36,130 nt of DNA. Origin: DASSYK01 sp036258315. Lineage in GTDB: Bacteria > Actinomycetota > Thermoleophilia > Solirubrobacterales > 70-9. The stretch covers positions 1-36,130 of the forward strand of contig DATADX010000038.1 of the NCBI GenBank assembly GCA_036258315.1. The letters are read 5' to 3'. Positions 26,936 through 34,438 of this stretch are shown piece by piece. Numbering within the stretch: the stretch's first letter is position 1; each line of letters begins with the position of its first letter. The translations under genes and the position numbers were made by a program. Below the pieces are notes generated by a model that was given only the letters and a program-made list of their open reading frames with translations, was not told the DNA's origin and made no database searches.

Positions 26936-28009
26936 TCAGCCCGTCTCGGCGGCCTGCGCCTCCAGCTTCCGGCGCTTCTCCTCGGCCGCGAGCGCCGCCG
27001 TGAACTCGTCGAGGTCGCCGCCCATCACGCGCTCGATGTCGTTGGCGGTGACCTTGACGCGGTGGTCGGTGATCCGGTCCTGGGGGAAGTTGTAGGTACG
27101 GACCTTCTCCGAGCGCTCGCCACTCCCGACCTGGGCCCGGCGCTCTGAGGCGATCTGCGCCTGCTGCTCGGCGAGCTCGTGCTCGAGCAGCCGCGCCCGT
27201 AGCACCCGCATCGCCTTCTCCCGGTTCTGGAGCTGGGACTTCTCGTCCTGCATGGAGACGACGATTCCGGTCGGCTCGTGGGTGATCCGGACCGCGGAGT
27301 CGGTCGTGTTGACCGACTGCCCGCCCGGCCCGGAGGAGCGATAGACGTCGATCTGGAGGTCGTTGGGGTCGATCTGGACGTCGACCTCCTCGGCCTCGGG
27401 GAGGACCGCGACGGTCGCCGTCGAGGTGTGGATCCGTCCCTGCGACTCGGTCTTCGGGACGCGCTGCACCCGGTGGGTGCCGCCCTCGTACTTGAACACC
27501 GAGTAGGCGCCCTCGCCCTTGATCGCAAAGGTGATCTCCTTGAAGCCGCCCTGGTCCGCGGGGGACTGGCTCAGCACCTCGACCTGGTAGCCGCGCCGCT
27601 CCGCGTAGCGGCTCAGCATCTTGTACAGGTCGCCGGCGAAGATCGCGGCCTCGTCCCCGCCGGTTCCGGCCCTGATCTCGACGATCACGTTCTTGTCGTC
27701 GTTGGGGTCGCGCTCCACCATCGCGAGCCGGATCTGGTCGCCGAGCTGCTCGAGCCTCGCCGGCGCCTCGGCGACCACCTTCCTGAGCTCGGCGTCGTCG
27801 CCGTCCTCGGCGAGCAGCTCTCGCGCCGCGTCGAGGTTGTCGCTCAGCGTCCGGTACTCGGCCGCGAGGCGATGCGCCTCCTCGAGCTGCCGGTATTCCC
27901 GCCCCAGTTCGGCGTAGCGTTCCCTGTCCCCGAACACGTCGGGGTCGGACATCTGCGCCTCGAGCTCCGCGTGGCGCCCCTCGATCCGTTCGACGAGCTC
28001 TTCGATCAT
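26936..28009 (-). CDS. prfA: peptide chain release factor 1
   Basis: A 357-residue class I release factor. The GGQ motif is at 229-231 in SSGPGGQSVNTTDSAVRITH. The codon-recognition tripeptide at 185-187 reads PKT in RVPKTESQGRIHTS, where RF1 usually has PxT, so UAA/UAG reading is expected. The N-terminal coiled-coil domain and the conserved RAGTGGDEAAIFAGDLYKML are intact. The start is ATG at 28009; no clear ribosome site is seen, and a palindromic repeat lies 34 bases upstream. Confidence 0.95.
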   Translation of the reverse strand: MIEELVERIEGRHAELEAQMSDPDVFGDRERYAELGREYRQLEEAHRLAAEYRTLSDNLDAARELLAEDGDDAELRKVVAEAPARLEQLGDQIRLAMVERDPNDDKNVIVEIRAGTGGDEAAIFAGDLYKMLSRYAERRGYQVEVLSQSPADQGGFKEITFAIKGEGAYSVFKYEGGTHRVQRVPKTESQGRIHTSTATVAVLPEAEEVDVQIDPNDLQIDVYRSSGPGGQSVNTTDSAVRITHEPTGIVVSMQDEKSQLQNREKAMRVLRARLLEHELAEQQAQIASERRAQVGSGERSEKVRTYNFPQDRITDHRVKVTANDIERVMGGDLDEFTAALAAEEKRRKLEAQAAETG

Positions 28010-28043
28010 GCCGTGAAGTGTGACGGGAGCGCGCTGCTCGGTT

Positions 28044-28088
28044 GCTGTCCGGTCCTGAGCACCGATCCGGTGCCCAAGTCAGGACAGC
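28044..28088. repeat. REP-like palindromic element, left copy
   Basis: A 45-base imperfect palindrome with outer arms GCTGTCC (28044-28050) / GGACAGC (28082-28088) and an inner stem GCACCG (28059-28064) / CGGTGC (28068-28073) around the loop ATC. Four of 21 arm positions mismatch. The stop codon of the AbiEi/DUF559 gene (28081-28079) lies inside its right arm. It aligns in direct orientation with the copy at 29097-29143. Confidence 0.8.
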
Positions 28089-29090
28089 CTGGGGATCGCC
28101 AGCAGCTTCCCCAGGTCGTCGAGCATCAGCCGCGGCGCTTCGACCACGTCTGCGTAGGTGTAACGGCGGAACTCATCGCCGCGTGCCCTGGCCTCCCTCT
28201 CCCGCTGCCTGTCGAGCTCCCAAGCGTGCCGCGAGCGTTGATAGCGGTACCCATCGAGCTCGACGGTCAGACGCTGCGCCGGCCAACGGCAGTCGACGCG
28301 GCGGCCGCCGGCAGGCTGGTTCGTCTCCGGGAGGGGCAGACGGGATTCGCGAAGGCGCTGGAGGAAGCGACGTTCCAGGGCGCTCAGGGTGACCGGCTCG
28401 CCGCCTCCGAAGATGCGACGCAGGGTGCGAGCTCCGGCCGCATTGGAGCGGCGGGAGAGCACCGCTTCGATCTGGTCGGGACCAACCCCATAACGGACAT
28501 CCGCCTCGTGGCAGGCGCGCGTCAGGTCGGCGATCGGCAGTGAGGCAGCGAGATCCACAACCGTCCTCGGGACCTGCGTGACCGGGATGCCGCGGTGGAC
28601 GGTGGCGTCGAAAGGCGCGACGGACCGAACCCCGGCACCGACAGGGGCGGGGGGACGAACCCCGGCACTGTCAGGCGCGGAGGGACTGACACCAGCAGTG
28701 ACAGCGGCGGGGGGGCGGCGCCAGAACTGAGAGCCGCGCGGGGACGGGCGGCGGCGGACGTTCGGCGAGCTCGATGGACCGTCACGCCCGGGACCCGGCG
28801 CTCGGAGGCGGTCGGGACCGCGGGCGGCGGCGGCTTCCCTCGCAGCAAGCCCCACAGGTGCGCCGCCGCCTTGCCGGCAAGGAGCGAGCCAGGCCCGCAT
28901 GCCTCGACCGCGGCGAGGTAGGTGGCCTCGCGGCTGGGGGCCGTGTGTCCGGCCCGGTAGACCCCGCGGTGGACCCGGATCAGCGCGCCGCGCTCCACGC
29001 GCCGCTGGATCTCCCTCCGCAGACGCAGGCGGCGAGCAGCTCGTCACGCGCAATGACCCCGTGTCCGGCCCCCGCGATCCTTGCGATCAC
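28079..29090 (-). pseudogene. AbiEi-like winged-helix / DUF559 endonuclease-fold protein, frameshifted
   Basis: Three frames join into one recognisable protein. From GTG at 29090 the first frame gives IARIAGAGHGVIARDELLAA. A one-base repair near 29010 joins RLRREIQRRVERGALIRVHR and GVYRAGHTAPSREATYLAAV (the AbiEi-type winged helix). A second shift, between about 28700 and 28790, joins to HRGIPVTQVPRTVVDLAASL and the DUF559 domain (VDCRWPAQRLTVELDGYRYQ), whose Asp and Glu-Leu-Asp fit a Vsr/PD-(D/E)XK-like fold. The second junction is near a G7 run (28709-28715) and 30-base repeats. Similar two-domain proteins are often annotated as type IV antitoxins; no toxin gene is adjacent. The gene is bracketed closely by two palindromes. 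Confidence 0.6.
28622..28711 (-). repeat. three 30-base tandem units inside the AbiEi/DUF559 gene
   Basis: Three degenerate 30-base units (28622-28651, 28652-28681, 28682-28711) share the frame GGRACBGAMMCCRGCA. On the coding strand they give ten-residue repeats with the core AGVRP or AGVSP. They lie between the winged-helix part and the DUF559 part and end at a run of seven G (28709-28715). Confidence 0.75.
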
Positions 29091-29096
29091 CCGATC

Positions 29097-29143
29097 GGCT
29101 GTCCGGCCCTCGGCACCCATACGGTGCCTTACTCAGGACAGCC
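29097..29143. repeat. REP-like palindromic element, right copy
   Basis: A 47-base palindrome with outer arms GGCTGTCC (29097-29104) / GGACAGCC (29136-29143) and an inner stem GGCACC (29112-29117) / GGTGCC (29123-29128). It matches the left copy at roughly four of five positions in direct orientation. Its inner edge is six bases from the GTG at 29090. Confidence 0.8.
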
Positions 29144-29173
29144 TCTGGCTCGCCCCTTCCGTCAGGCGCGGCG

Positions 29174-30247
29174 CTAGGCGACGATCTCGATCGTGGCTTC
29201 CTTCTTCGCCTGCTCGGGGTCCTCGTTCTTGAGGACCTCCTCGAGCGAGCGGATCGCGACGGCGAGCTGATCGAGGTCGGGCTCGCGCGTGGTCAGGTTC
29301 TGGAGCATCAGGCCGGGCCACATCAGGGCGCGGACCCAGCGCTTGTTGCGGTTCTTGCCGGCCCACTTGATCACCTCGTAGGAGAGGCCCGCGATCAGGG
29401 GGATGCCGAGGATCCGCGACGCGAGCAGCCAGTACCAGGCGGGGAGCCCGATCGGCGCGAACACGAAGATCGCCAGCACCATCACGATCAGCAGGAAGCT
29501 GGTCCCGCAGCGGGGGTGGAGGCGCGAGTAGAGCCGGGCGCGTTCGGGCTTCAGCTCGTCGCCGGCCTCGTAGGCCGAGATCGTCTTGTGCTCGGCGCCG
29601 TGGTACTCAAACACGCGCCGCAGGTCGGGGAGCCGGCTGATCGCGACGATGTAGCCGATGAAGATCGCCGTCCGAAGGATCCCCTCGACGAGCCAGAACA
29701 GGAAGGCCGAGCCGAGCTCGTCCTTGATCAGGCTCGTCGCCCCGACCGGGATCACGAAGAAGAGGCCGACCGCGAGCGCCATCGAGAGCGCGATCGTCAG
29801 GCCCCACATCAGCCCGCCGATCTCCTCCTTCTCGCCGTCCTCGTCCTCCTCGAGCTGGGCGTTGGCGGAGATCGCGAGCGCCTTGAAGCCGATCTTCAGC
29901 GACTCTCCGAGTGCGACGACGCCGCGGATCACGGGCCAGCGCAGGACGCGATGGCGCTTCGCCCAGGAGACGATCGGCTCGGAGGTGACCTCGATCTCGC
30001 CCTCGGGGTTGCGCACGGCGACGGCCCAGGTCGAGACGCCGCGCATCATCACGCCCTCGAGCACCGCCTGTCCCCCGATCGGCGCGTCCTTCTTCGCGAC
30101 GAGGGCGCCATCCGGCATCCGCTCGGAGCTTGTTTCGCGGCCCGCGGCGCCCTCAGCGCGTTCGGTTCCGTCGGGCCTGCGCTCGGACGCGGGGGCGGTA
30201 CCCGCCGGCCCGGCGCCGTCGGCAGCAGCGCCGTTGGGCCCGCCCAC
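29174..30247 (-). CDS. DUF1385 family membrane protein
   Basis: A 357-residue protein of the DUF1385 (YqhQ-like) family. The signature IGGQAVLEGVMMRG is at about 57-70, then several membrane spans, the conserved EYHGAEHKTISAYE and LHPRCGTSFLLIVMVLA. The biochemical role of the family is not established; it is commonly found between rpmE and prfA, as here. The GTG at 30247 is six bases after the rpmE stop. The first 45 residues are low-complexity Ala/Gly/Glu, so the in-frame ATG near 30118 is an alternative start. Confidence 0.85.
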   Translation of the reverse strand: MGGPNGAAADGAGPAGTAPASERRPDGTERAEGAAGRETSSERMPDGALVAKKDAPIGGQAVLEGVMMRGVSTWAVAVRNPEGEIEVTSEPIVSWAKRHRVLRWPVIRGVVALGESLKIGFKALAISANAQLEEDEDGEKEEIGGLMWGLTIALSMALAVGLFFVIPVGATSLIKDELGSAFLFWLVEGILRTAIFIGYIVAISRLPDLRRVFEYHGAEHKTISAYEAGDELKPERARLYSRLHPRCGTSFLLIVMVLAIFVFAPIGLPAWYWLLASRILGIPLIAGLSYEVIKWAGKNRNKRWVRALMWPGLMLQNLTTREPDLDQLAVAIRSLEEVLKNEDPEQAKKEATIEIVA

Positions 30248-30253
30248 TGGCCG

Positions 30254-30466
30254 TTACTCCCCGCGGGAGCGCTTTGCGGCGCGGCGGCGGAAGCGCTCGA
30301 CGCGGCCGCCCGTGTCAACCAGCTTCTGCTTGCCGGTGTAGAACGGGTGGCACCGAGAGCAGATCTCCACGTGCAGCTCGGGGCTGGTGGAGCGGGTGTA
30401 GAACTCGTTCCCGCACGAGCAGTGGACGTGCGAGAGGACGTAGTCGGGATGGATCTCGGTCTTCAT
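30254..30466 (-). CDS. rpmE: 50S ribosomal protein bL31
   Basis: A 70-residue ribosomal protein. The start is the ATG at 30466 (MKTEIHPDYV), not the upstream in-frame codons, because the family begins this way and a -10 element lies just upstream. It is the zinc-binding form, with cysteines in HCSCGNEF and CSRCHPFYTG. The C-terminus GKQKLVDTGGRVERF is typical. It heads the rpmE-DUF1385 unit on the minus strand. Confidence 0.95.
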   Translation of the reverse strand: MKTEIHPDYVLSHVHCSCGNEFYTRSTSPELHVEICSRCHPFYTGKQKLVDTGGRVERFRRRAAKRSRGE

Positions 30467-30473
30467 TGCCTTG

Positions 30474-30479
30474 ATTCTA
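30474..30479 (-). promoter_or_regulatory. rpmE -10 element (leaderless)
   Basis: TAGAAT on the minus strand (30479-30474) is separated from the rpmE ATG (30466) by seven bases, the geometry of a TANNNT promoter whose transcript starts at the start codon. Confidence 0.6.
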
Positions 30480-30524
30480 ACGTGGGCGCGACGCGACTCT
30501 TGGGGCCCCGACGAACGGCTCACC

Positions 30525-30564
30525 ACATACAGGCTGTATCTGTGATACATACAGGTTGTATGTA
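30525..30564. promoter_or_regulatory. twin operator upstream of the NTF2/hydrolase operon
   Basis: Two near-identical dyads: ACATACA-GGC-TGTATCT (30525-30541) and ACATACA-GGT-TGTATGT (30547-30563, extended by T and A to 30546-30564). The second is a perfect inverted repeat with a three-base centre. Centres are 22 bases apart, two turns of B-DNA, so bound dimers would sit on the same face. The shape and AT-rich arms in a GC-rich genome are typical of TetR-type operators. No such regulator gene is in the window. Confidence 0.75.
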
Positions 30565-30594
30565 AGAGCCAGCAACGACGAGAGGAGCCAGCCG

Positions 30595-31032
30595 ATGCCC
30601 GCAACCACCGACGTCGTCGCCGAGCACGAGGCGATGGCCCAGCGATACGGCGAGGCCTGGAACTCGCAGGACCTCGACGCGATCGTCTCCGCCCACGCCG
30701 AGGACGGGATCTACCAGCTCCACGTCGGCGAGGACCCGTTCGAGGGGAGGGAGGCGATCGGGACCGAGTTCGCGAGGATCATCGCCCAGCTCCCCGACAT
30801 CCACTTCGAGCCGAAGCGCCTGATCGCGACTGAGGCCGGCTGGACGCTGGAATCGACGATGAGCGGCACGCTCTCGGCGCCCGGCGAGCTCGATGGCGAG
30901 GAGGTCGGCTCCGCCGGCGCGAAGGTCGCCGTCGACTGCCTCGACCTGATCGTCGTCAGCGACGGAGCGATCACCGAGAAGCACACCTACCTCGACTCGG
31001 TCACGCTCCTGCGCCAGGCCGGAGGCCGATGA
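30595..31032 (+). CDS. SnoaL-like/NTF2-fold protein
   Basis: A 145-residue NTF2-like protein: MAQRYGEAWNSQDLDAIVSA, then HAEDGIYQLHVG, FEGREAIGTEFARIIAQLPD, and strands GWTLESTMSGTLSAP and VAVDCLDLIVVSDGAITEKH with a terminal tyrosine-aspartate (TYLDS). This is the polyketide-cyclase/ketosteroid-isomerase type; the reaction is unknown. AGGAG lies about eight bases before the ATG. It is the first gene of a coupled three-gene operon behind the twin operator. Confidence 0.8.
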   Translation: MPATTDVVAEHEAMAQRYGEAWNSQDLDAIVSAHAEDGIYQLHVGEDPFEGREAIGTEFARIIAQLPDIHFEPKRLIATEAGWTLESTMSGTLSAPGELDGEEVGSAGAKVAVDCLDLIVVSDGAITEKHTYLDSVTLLRQAGGR

Positions 31033-31529
31033 TGGGCGCCGCCGTCGGGAACGGCCCCGCCGTGATGGATGCCGAGGCCTTCGTTCGCGGCTTCGAGCGA
31101 GGCTGGGGCTCGCCCGGTAGCGCCGAGGAGGCCGCCGCGCGGTTCGACGAGCTGCTCGATCCGGACATCCGCCTGATACAGCCGCAGCTTCCCGACTTGG
31201 TCGGCCGCTCAGCCGCCCGCTCGGGGTTCTTCGAGCCGCTGTTCACTCTGCTGCCCGACGCCCGCGCCACGGTCGAGCGCTGGGCCGCGCGGGACGACAC
31301 CCTGTTCATCGAGCTGACCATGAGCGGCACACTGGGCGGGCGGCCGGCCAGCTTCCGGGCCTGCGACCGGATCACGCTCCGCGGCCCCGTCGCGGTCGAG
31401 CGCGAGTCCTACATCGACCCGATCCCGCTGCTCGCCACCGTCGCCGCCCGGCCCCGCGCCTGGCCGGCGTTCGCTCGCTATCAACTGGCGCTGCTGCGCC
31501 ACCGCCGGCAACGAAGGAGATCGAGATGA
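31029..31529 (+). CDS. NTF2-like protein, second gene of the operon
   Basis: A 166-residue protein with weaker NTF2-like features: DAEAFVRGFERGWGS, then DELLDPDIRLIQPQLPDLVG, FEPLFTLLPDARATVERWA, strand LFIELTMSGTLGGRP and a final ESYIDPIPLL matching the end of the preceding protein. An Arg-rich C-terminus follows. The ATG overlaps the previous stop (ATGA). The two proteins may form a heteromer or be diverged duplicates; this is inference. Confidence 0.7.
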   Translation: MMGAAVGNGPAVMDAEAFVRGFERGWGSPGSAEEAAARFDELLDPDIRLIQPQLPDLVGRSAARSGFFEPLFTLLPDARATVERWAARDDTLFIELTMSGTLGGRPASFRACDRITLRGPVAVERESYIDPIPLLATVAARPRAWPAFARYQLALLRHRRQRRRSR

Positions 31530-32425
31530 GCACCACCGCGAAGCAGGAGATCCACCTGCCACAGGGAACGATTCGCTGCCGGGAGGCCGGTGAGGGGGAG
31601 CCGCTCGTCTTCGTCCATGGCCTGCTCGTCAACAGCCGCCTCTGGGAGGGCGTTGCCGAGCGCCTCCAGGGCGAGTTCCGCTGCATCCTCCCCGACCTCC
31701 CGCTCGGCTCCCACACGATCGCGATGAACCCCGACGCGGAGCTCGGAGCACCCGGCCAGGCCGCGATCGTCGCCGAGCTGCTCGAGCAGCTCGGACTCGA
31801 GCGGGCCACGCTGGTCGGCAACGATTCGGGCGGCGCGATCAGCCAGCTCGTCGCGACCGGGCATCCCGCCCGGGTCGGGCGGCTGATCCTGACCAACTGC
31901 GACCTATACGAGAACTTCCCGCCGAAGCTGTTCGCTTACCTGAAGCCGGCGGCGCGGGTACCCGGCGTGCTCACCGGCGTCGCGCAGACCCTGCGGATCC
32001 CGCTGCTGCGCCGGACGCCATTCGCCTACGGGGTCCTCACGAAGCGGCCGATCGACGGCGCGCTCCTCGAGGAATGGGTCCGGCCGGGAATCGAGGACGC
32101 AGCCATCCGCCGCGACACCCGCAAGTTCGTCCTTGGCAGCTCACCGAAGCAGACGATCGAGGCGGCGAGGGCGCTCGAGAGCTTTCAGGCACCGACCCTG
32201 TTCGCCTGGGCGCCCGAGGACCACTGGTTCAAGGTCGCGCAGGCCGAGCGCCTCGCCGCGTCGATGCCGGATGCTCGGGTCGTTCGGATTCCCGACGCGA
32301 AGACGTTCGTCGCGCTGGATCAGCCCGAGCGGCTGGCCGAGGCGATCGCGTCGTTCATGCGTGACACCGAGCCCGGTGCTCCGGTGTCGCCGTCAGCCGG
32401 GGCGACGAGCGGCCGCCCAACATAA
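31526..32425 (+). CDS. alpha/beta-fold hydrolase with Asp nucleophile elbow
   Basis: A 299-residue alpha/beta hydrolase. The oxyanion segment is FVHGLLVNSRLW (29-40). The nucleophile elbow VGNDSGGA puts Asp100 at the nucleophile position, as in haloalkane dehalogenases and epoxide hydrolases. An acid is available in WAPEDHWF (Asp232). The usual catalytic His near residue 260 is Thr in IPDAKTFVALDQPERL, so the classical triad appears incomplete unless His233 serves. The ATG overlaps the previous stop and follows GAAGGAGA. Its TAA stop lies inside the first unit of the downstream repeats. Substrate unknown. Confidence 0.78.
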   Translation: MSTTAKQEIHLPQGTIRCREAGEGEPLVFVHGLLVNSRLWEGVAERLQGEFRCILPDLPLGSHTIAMNPDAELGAPGQAAIVAELLEQLGLERATLVGNDSGGAISQLVATGHPARVGRLILTNCDLYENFPPKLFAYLKPAARVPGVLTGVAQTLRIPLLRRTPFAYGVLTKRPIDGALLEEWVRPGIEDAAIRRDTRKFVLGSSPKQTIEAARALESFQAPTLFAWAPEDHWFKVAQAERLAASMPDARVVRIPDAKTFVALDQPERLAEAIASFMRDTEPGAPVSPSAGATSGRPT

Positions 32426-32515
32426 GGCGCGGCTGCCTAAGGCGCGGCTGCCGCACTTAGGCGCGGCTGCTGCGCAGCCGCCTTGGGGATAAGGGTGCGG
32501 CTGCTGCGCAGCCGC
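32423..32515. repeat. short repeats and two identical hairpins between convergent genes
   Basis: TAAGGCGCGGCTGCC occurs twice in tandem (32423-32437, 32438-32452), with related copies near 32457 and 32489. Two identical perfect hairpins, GCGGCTGC-TGC-GCAGCCGC, lie at 32463-32481 and 32497-32515. They sit between the ends of the plus-strand hydrolase and the minus-strand sulfatase and could act as a two-way terminator, though no T tract follows. Confidence 0.75.
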
Positions 32516-32540
32516 TTGGGAGAGGGCGGCCGGGTGGCCC

Positions 32541-34364
32541 CTAGCAGCGTCCCGGCGCGGCCTTCTTGACGGTCACGACGCGGCCGTCGGCGAGCGTCGC
32601 GTTGGCGCTGATCCGGTTCTTGCCGGCGCGCAGCCGCGCGGCGCCGATCCTGCCCCGGAAGGGAGCGGCGGCGTCCTTGCCGGCCTTGCGCGACCCGGCG
32701 AAGAACCGCGCAGACACGACCTCGCGGGCATCGCCGCCGCCGAGCTTCGCCGCGATCGCTCCCGCCACGCAGGCGCCGCCGTCGCGGAAGGAGAGCCGCA
32801 GCTTCAGTCGCGGCCTCGCGTCGCAGCTCTTGCCGGCGCAGTTGTCCGCCGTCGCGAGCAGTCGCTGCAGGTCGGCCTTGACCGACGCGAGGCCCGGGGC
32901 GGCGTGGAGGCTCTGCAGCTCGTAGGGATCGACGTCGAGGTCGTAGAGCTCCTCCTCCCCGGTCCCGTAGCGGGCGTACTTGTAGCGGTCGGTGCGCACG
33001 GACTGGTAGTTGGTCGCCGGCGTCTCGGGGTTCTCGTCGGGGTCATCGGCGTTGAAGAAGGCCTCGAGCAGGATCGGCCGGCCCGGGGAGAACAGCCCGT
33101 CCTCCATCACAGGCAGCAACGAGCGCCCATCCATCCTCCGCTGCGCCTTGGCGTCGGCGAAGTCGACGATCGTCGGGGCGAGGTCGATATTGGCGACGGG
33201 CTGGTTGCGCTTCTTCCCCTTCGGCACCCCCGGCCCCCTGATCAGCAGCGGAACCCGGATCGACTCCTCGTAGAGGCGGACCTTGCCCTGGCGGACGCGA
33301 TGCTGGCCGTGGAAGAACCCGTTGTCGGCGGTGTAGATGATCACGGTGTTCTTGAGCTCCCCCTGCGCCTTCAGCGTGTCGGCGATCCGCTGCACCATCT
33401 CGTCGATCGCGAGCAGCGACTCGGCCTGGGCCCGATACCGAGCCCGTACGACCTCCTGCTGGATCGGGCTCATCACCGTCAGGTTCCGGATCACCTGCGG
33501 CTTGTCGGAGACGTCGGCCTCGTTGAAGTTCGGGCGCGAGAGCGGGATCTCGTTGGCGAGGTCGCCCTCGTGGCGCGGCGCGGCGCGGGGGTTGTTGCCC
33601 TCGCAGTTGCAGGCCCCGCCGGCCTCGGTGTGCGACGCAAGCGGCGCCACCGAGAGGAAGAACGGCTTGTTCTTCGGGGCGCGCCGGGCGACGAAGTCCG
33701 CGGCCTTGGCCGCGTAGACGTCGGTCTGGTACGTCGGCGGGTCGACTACGTCTGGAGTCGACCCGTAGTGGACGATCGAGCCGTTCTCGTTCAGCGTGTA
33801 GCCGTACATCGTGTAGGTACCGCCCGTGAACGCGTCCGGGTCGTCGAGGGCGCCGTACCACTCGCTCCAACCCGGGGGGACCTCCGTGTCCGGAGACGTG
33901 TTGCCGTATCCGTTCAGGAACTTGCCGATGTGGCCGGTGTAGTAGCCGGCCCTCTGGAGCCAGACGGGCAGGCTGTTCCCGAGGTGGGGCGCGATCTTGC
34001 TGTATCCCCCGGCCGGCAGCGTATTTCCGCGCACGTCGTGGTTGTGCGCGTACTGCCCCGTCAGCAGCGTCGAGCGGGACGGGCAGCAGAGGGAGTAGCT
34101 GACGAAGTTGTTGTTGAAGGTGACGCCGCCGCGCCCGAGCAGGTCGTTGGTGCGCGGCATGTAGCGCTGCGTTTCCAGGGCCTGGTCGTCGCTCATCACC
34201 AGTACCAGGTTCGGCCGCTTCTGCTTCTTCTTGGCGCCGCGCTTCTTCGCCTCCCCCGCCCCCGGAGTGAATGCGACGGCGGCGCAGAGGAGGCCGGCGA
34301 GCACCACCGCGCCGAAGGCTCTGCGCCCGGTGACCCGATCCCCTCTGACCTCCCTGGCTGCCAT
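32541..34364 (-). CDS. secreted type I sulfatase
   Basis: 607 residues from the ATG at 34364, chosen because it begins a signal peptide (RRAFGAVVLAGLLCAAVAF) and avoids overlap with the divergent regulator gene. Sulfatase features: metal-binding VMSDDQ (Asp59, Asp60), the formylglycine site C-x-P-S-R at residues 93-97 in SLCCPSRSTLLTGQYAHNHD, a second metal site TADNGFFHGQH, and a C-terminal arm YKYARYGTGEEELYDLDVDP. A Lys-rich stretch follows the signal. The last 110 residues form an additional Cys-containing beta-rich domain. It probably removes sulfate from an external glycan or other ester and needs a formylglycine-generating enzyme, which is not in the window. Confidence 0.9.
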   Translation of the reverse strand: MAAREVRGDRVTGRRAFGAVVLAGLLCAAVAFTPGAGEAKKRGAKKKQKRPNLVLVMSDDQALETQRYMPRTNDLLGRGGVTFNNNFVSYSLCCPSRSTLLTGQYAHNHDVRGNTLPAGGYSKIAPHLGNSLPVWLQRAGYYTGHIGKFLNGYGNTSPDTEVPPGWSEWYGALDDPDAFTGGTYTMYGYTLNENGSIVHYGSTPDVVDPPTYQTDVYAAKAADFVARRAPKNKPFFLSVAPLASHTEAGGACNCEGNNPRAAPRHEGDLANEIPLSRPNFNEADVSDKPQVIRNLTVMSPIQQEVVRARYRAQAESLLAIDEMVQRIADTLKAQGELKNTVIIYTADNGFFHGQHRVRQGKVRLYEESIRVPLLIRGPGVPKGKKRNQPVANIDLAPTIVDFADAKAQRRMDGRSLLPVMEDGLFSPGRPILLEAFFNADDPDENPETPATNYQSVRTDRYKYARYGTGEEELYDLDVDPYELQSLHAAPGLASVKADLQRLLATADNCAGKSCDARPRLKLRLSFRDGGACVAGAIAAKLGGGDAREVVSARFFAGSRKAGKDAAAPFRGRIGAARLRAGKNRISANATLADGRVVTVKKAAPGRC

Positions 34365-34423
34365 AGCCAAATCTCCCAACAGCGAGGTTGGCGTCAAGTT
34401 GCGGCGAGCGGCGCAGCGCCCAT

Positions 34424-34429
34424 TAACCT
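34424..34429 (+). promoter_or_regulatory. possible -10 of the response regulator gene
   Basis: TAACCT lies nine bases before the ATG at 34439. A TTGCGG at 34399-34404 could be a -35, 19 bases upstream. The resulting leader would be only a few bases long. Confidence 0.35.
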
Positions 34430-34438
34430 TCCCCGCTG

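Noticed and set aside
28044..28088. A terminator after the AbiEi/DUF559 gene
   Set aside because: The stem is imperfect, lacks a T tract, overlaps the stop codon and has a sister copy upstream of the gene, so a repeat element is the better reading.
28044..29143. A classical insertion sequence
   Set aside because: The enclosed gene is not a transposase and no short target duplication could be recognised outside the palindromes.
32423..32515. A CRISPR array
   Set aside because: The repeats are 15 bases with no regular spacers and form hairpins; no cas genes are present.
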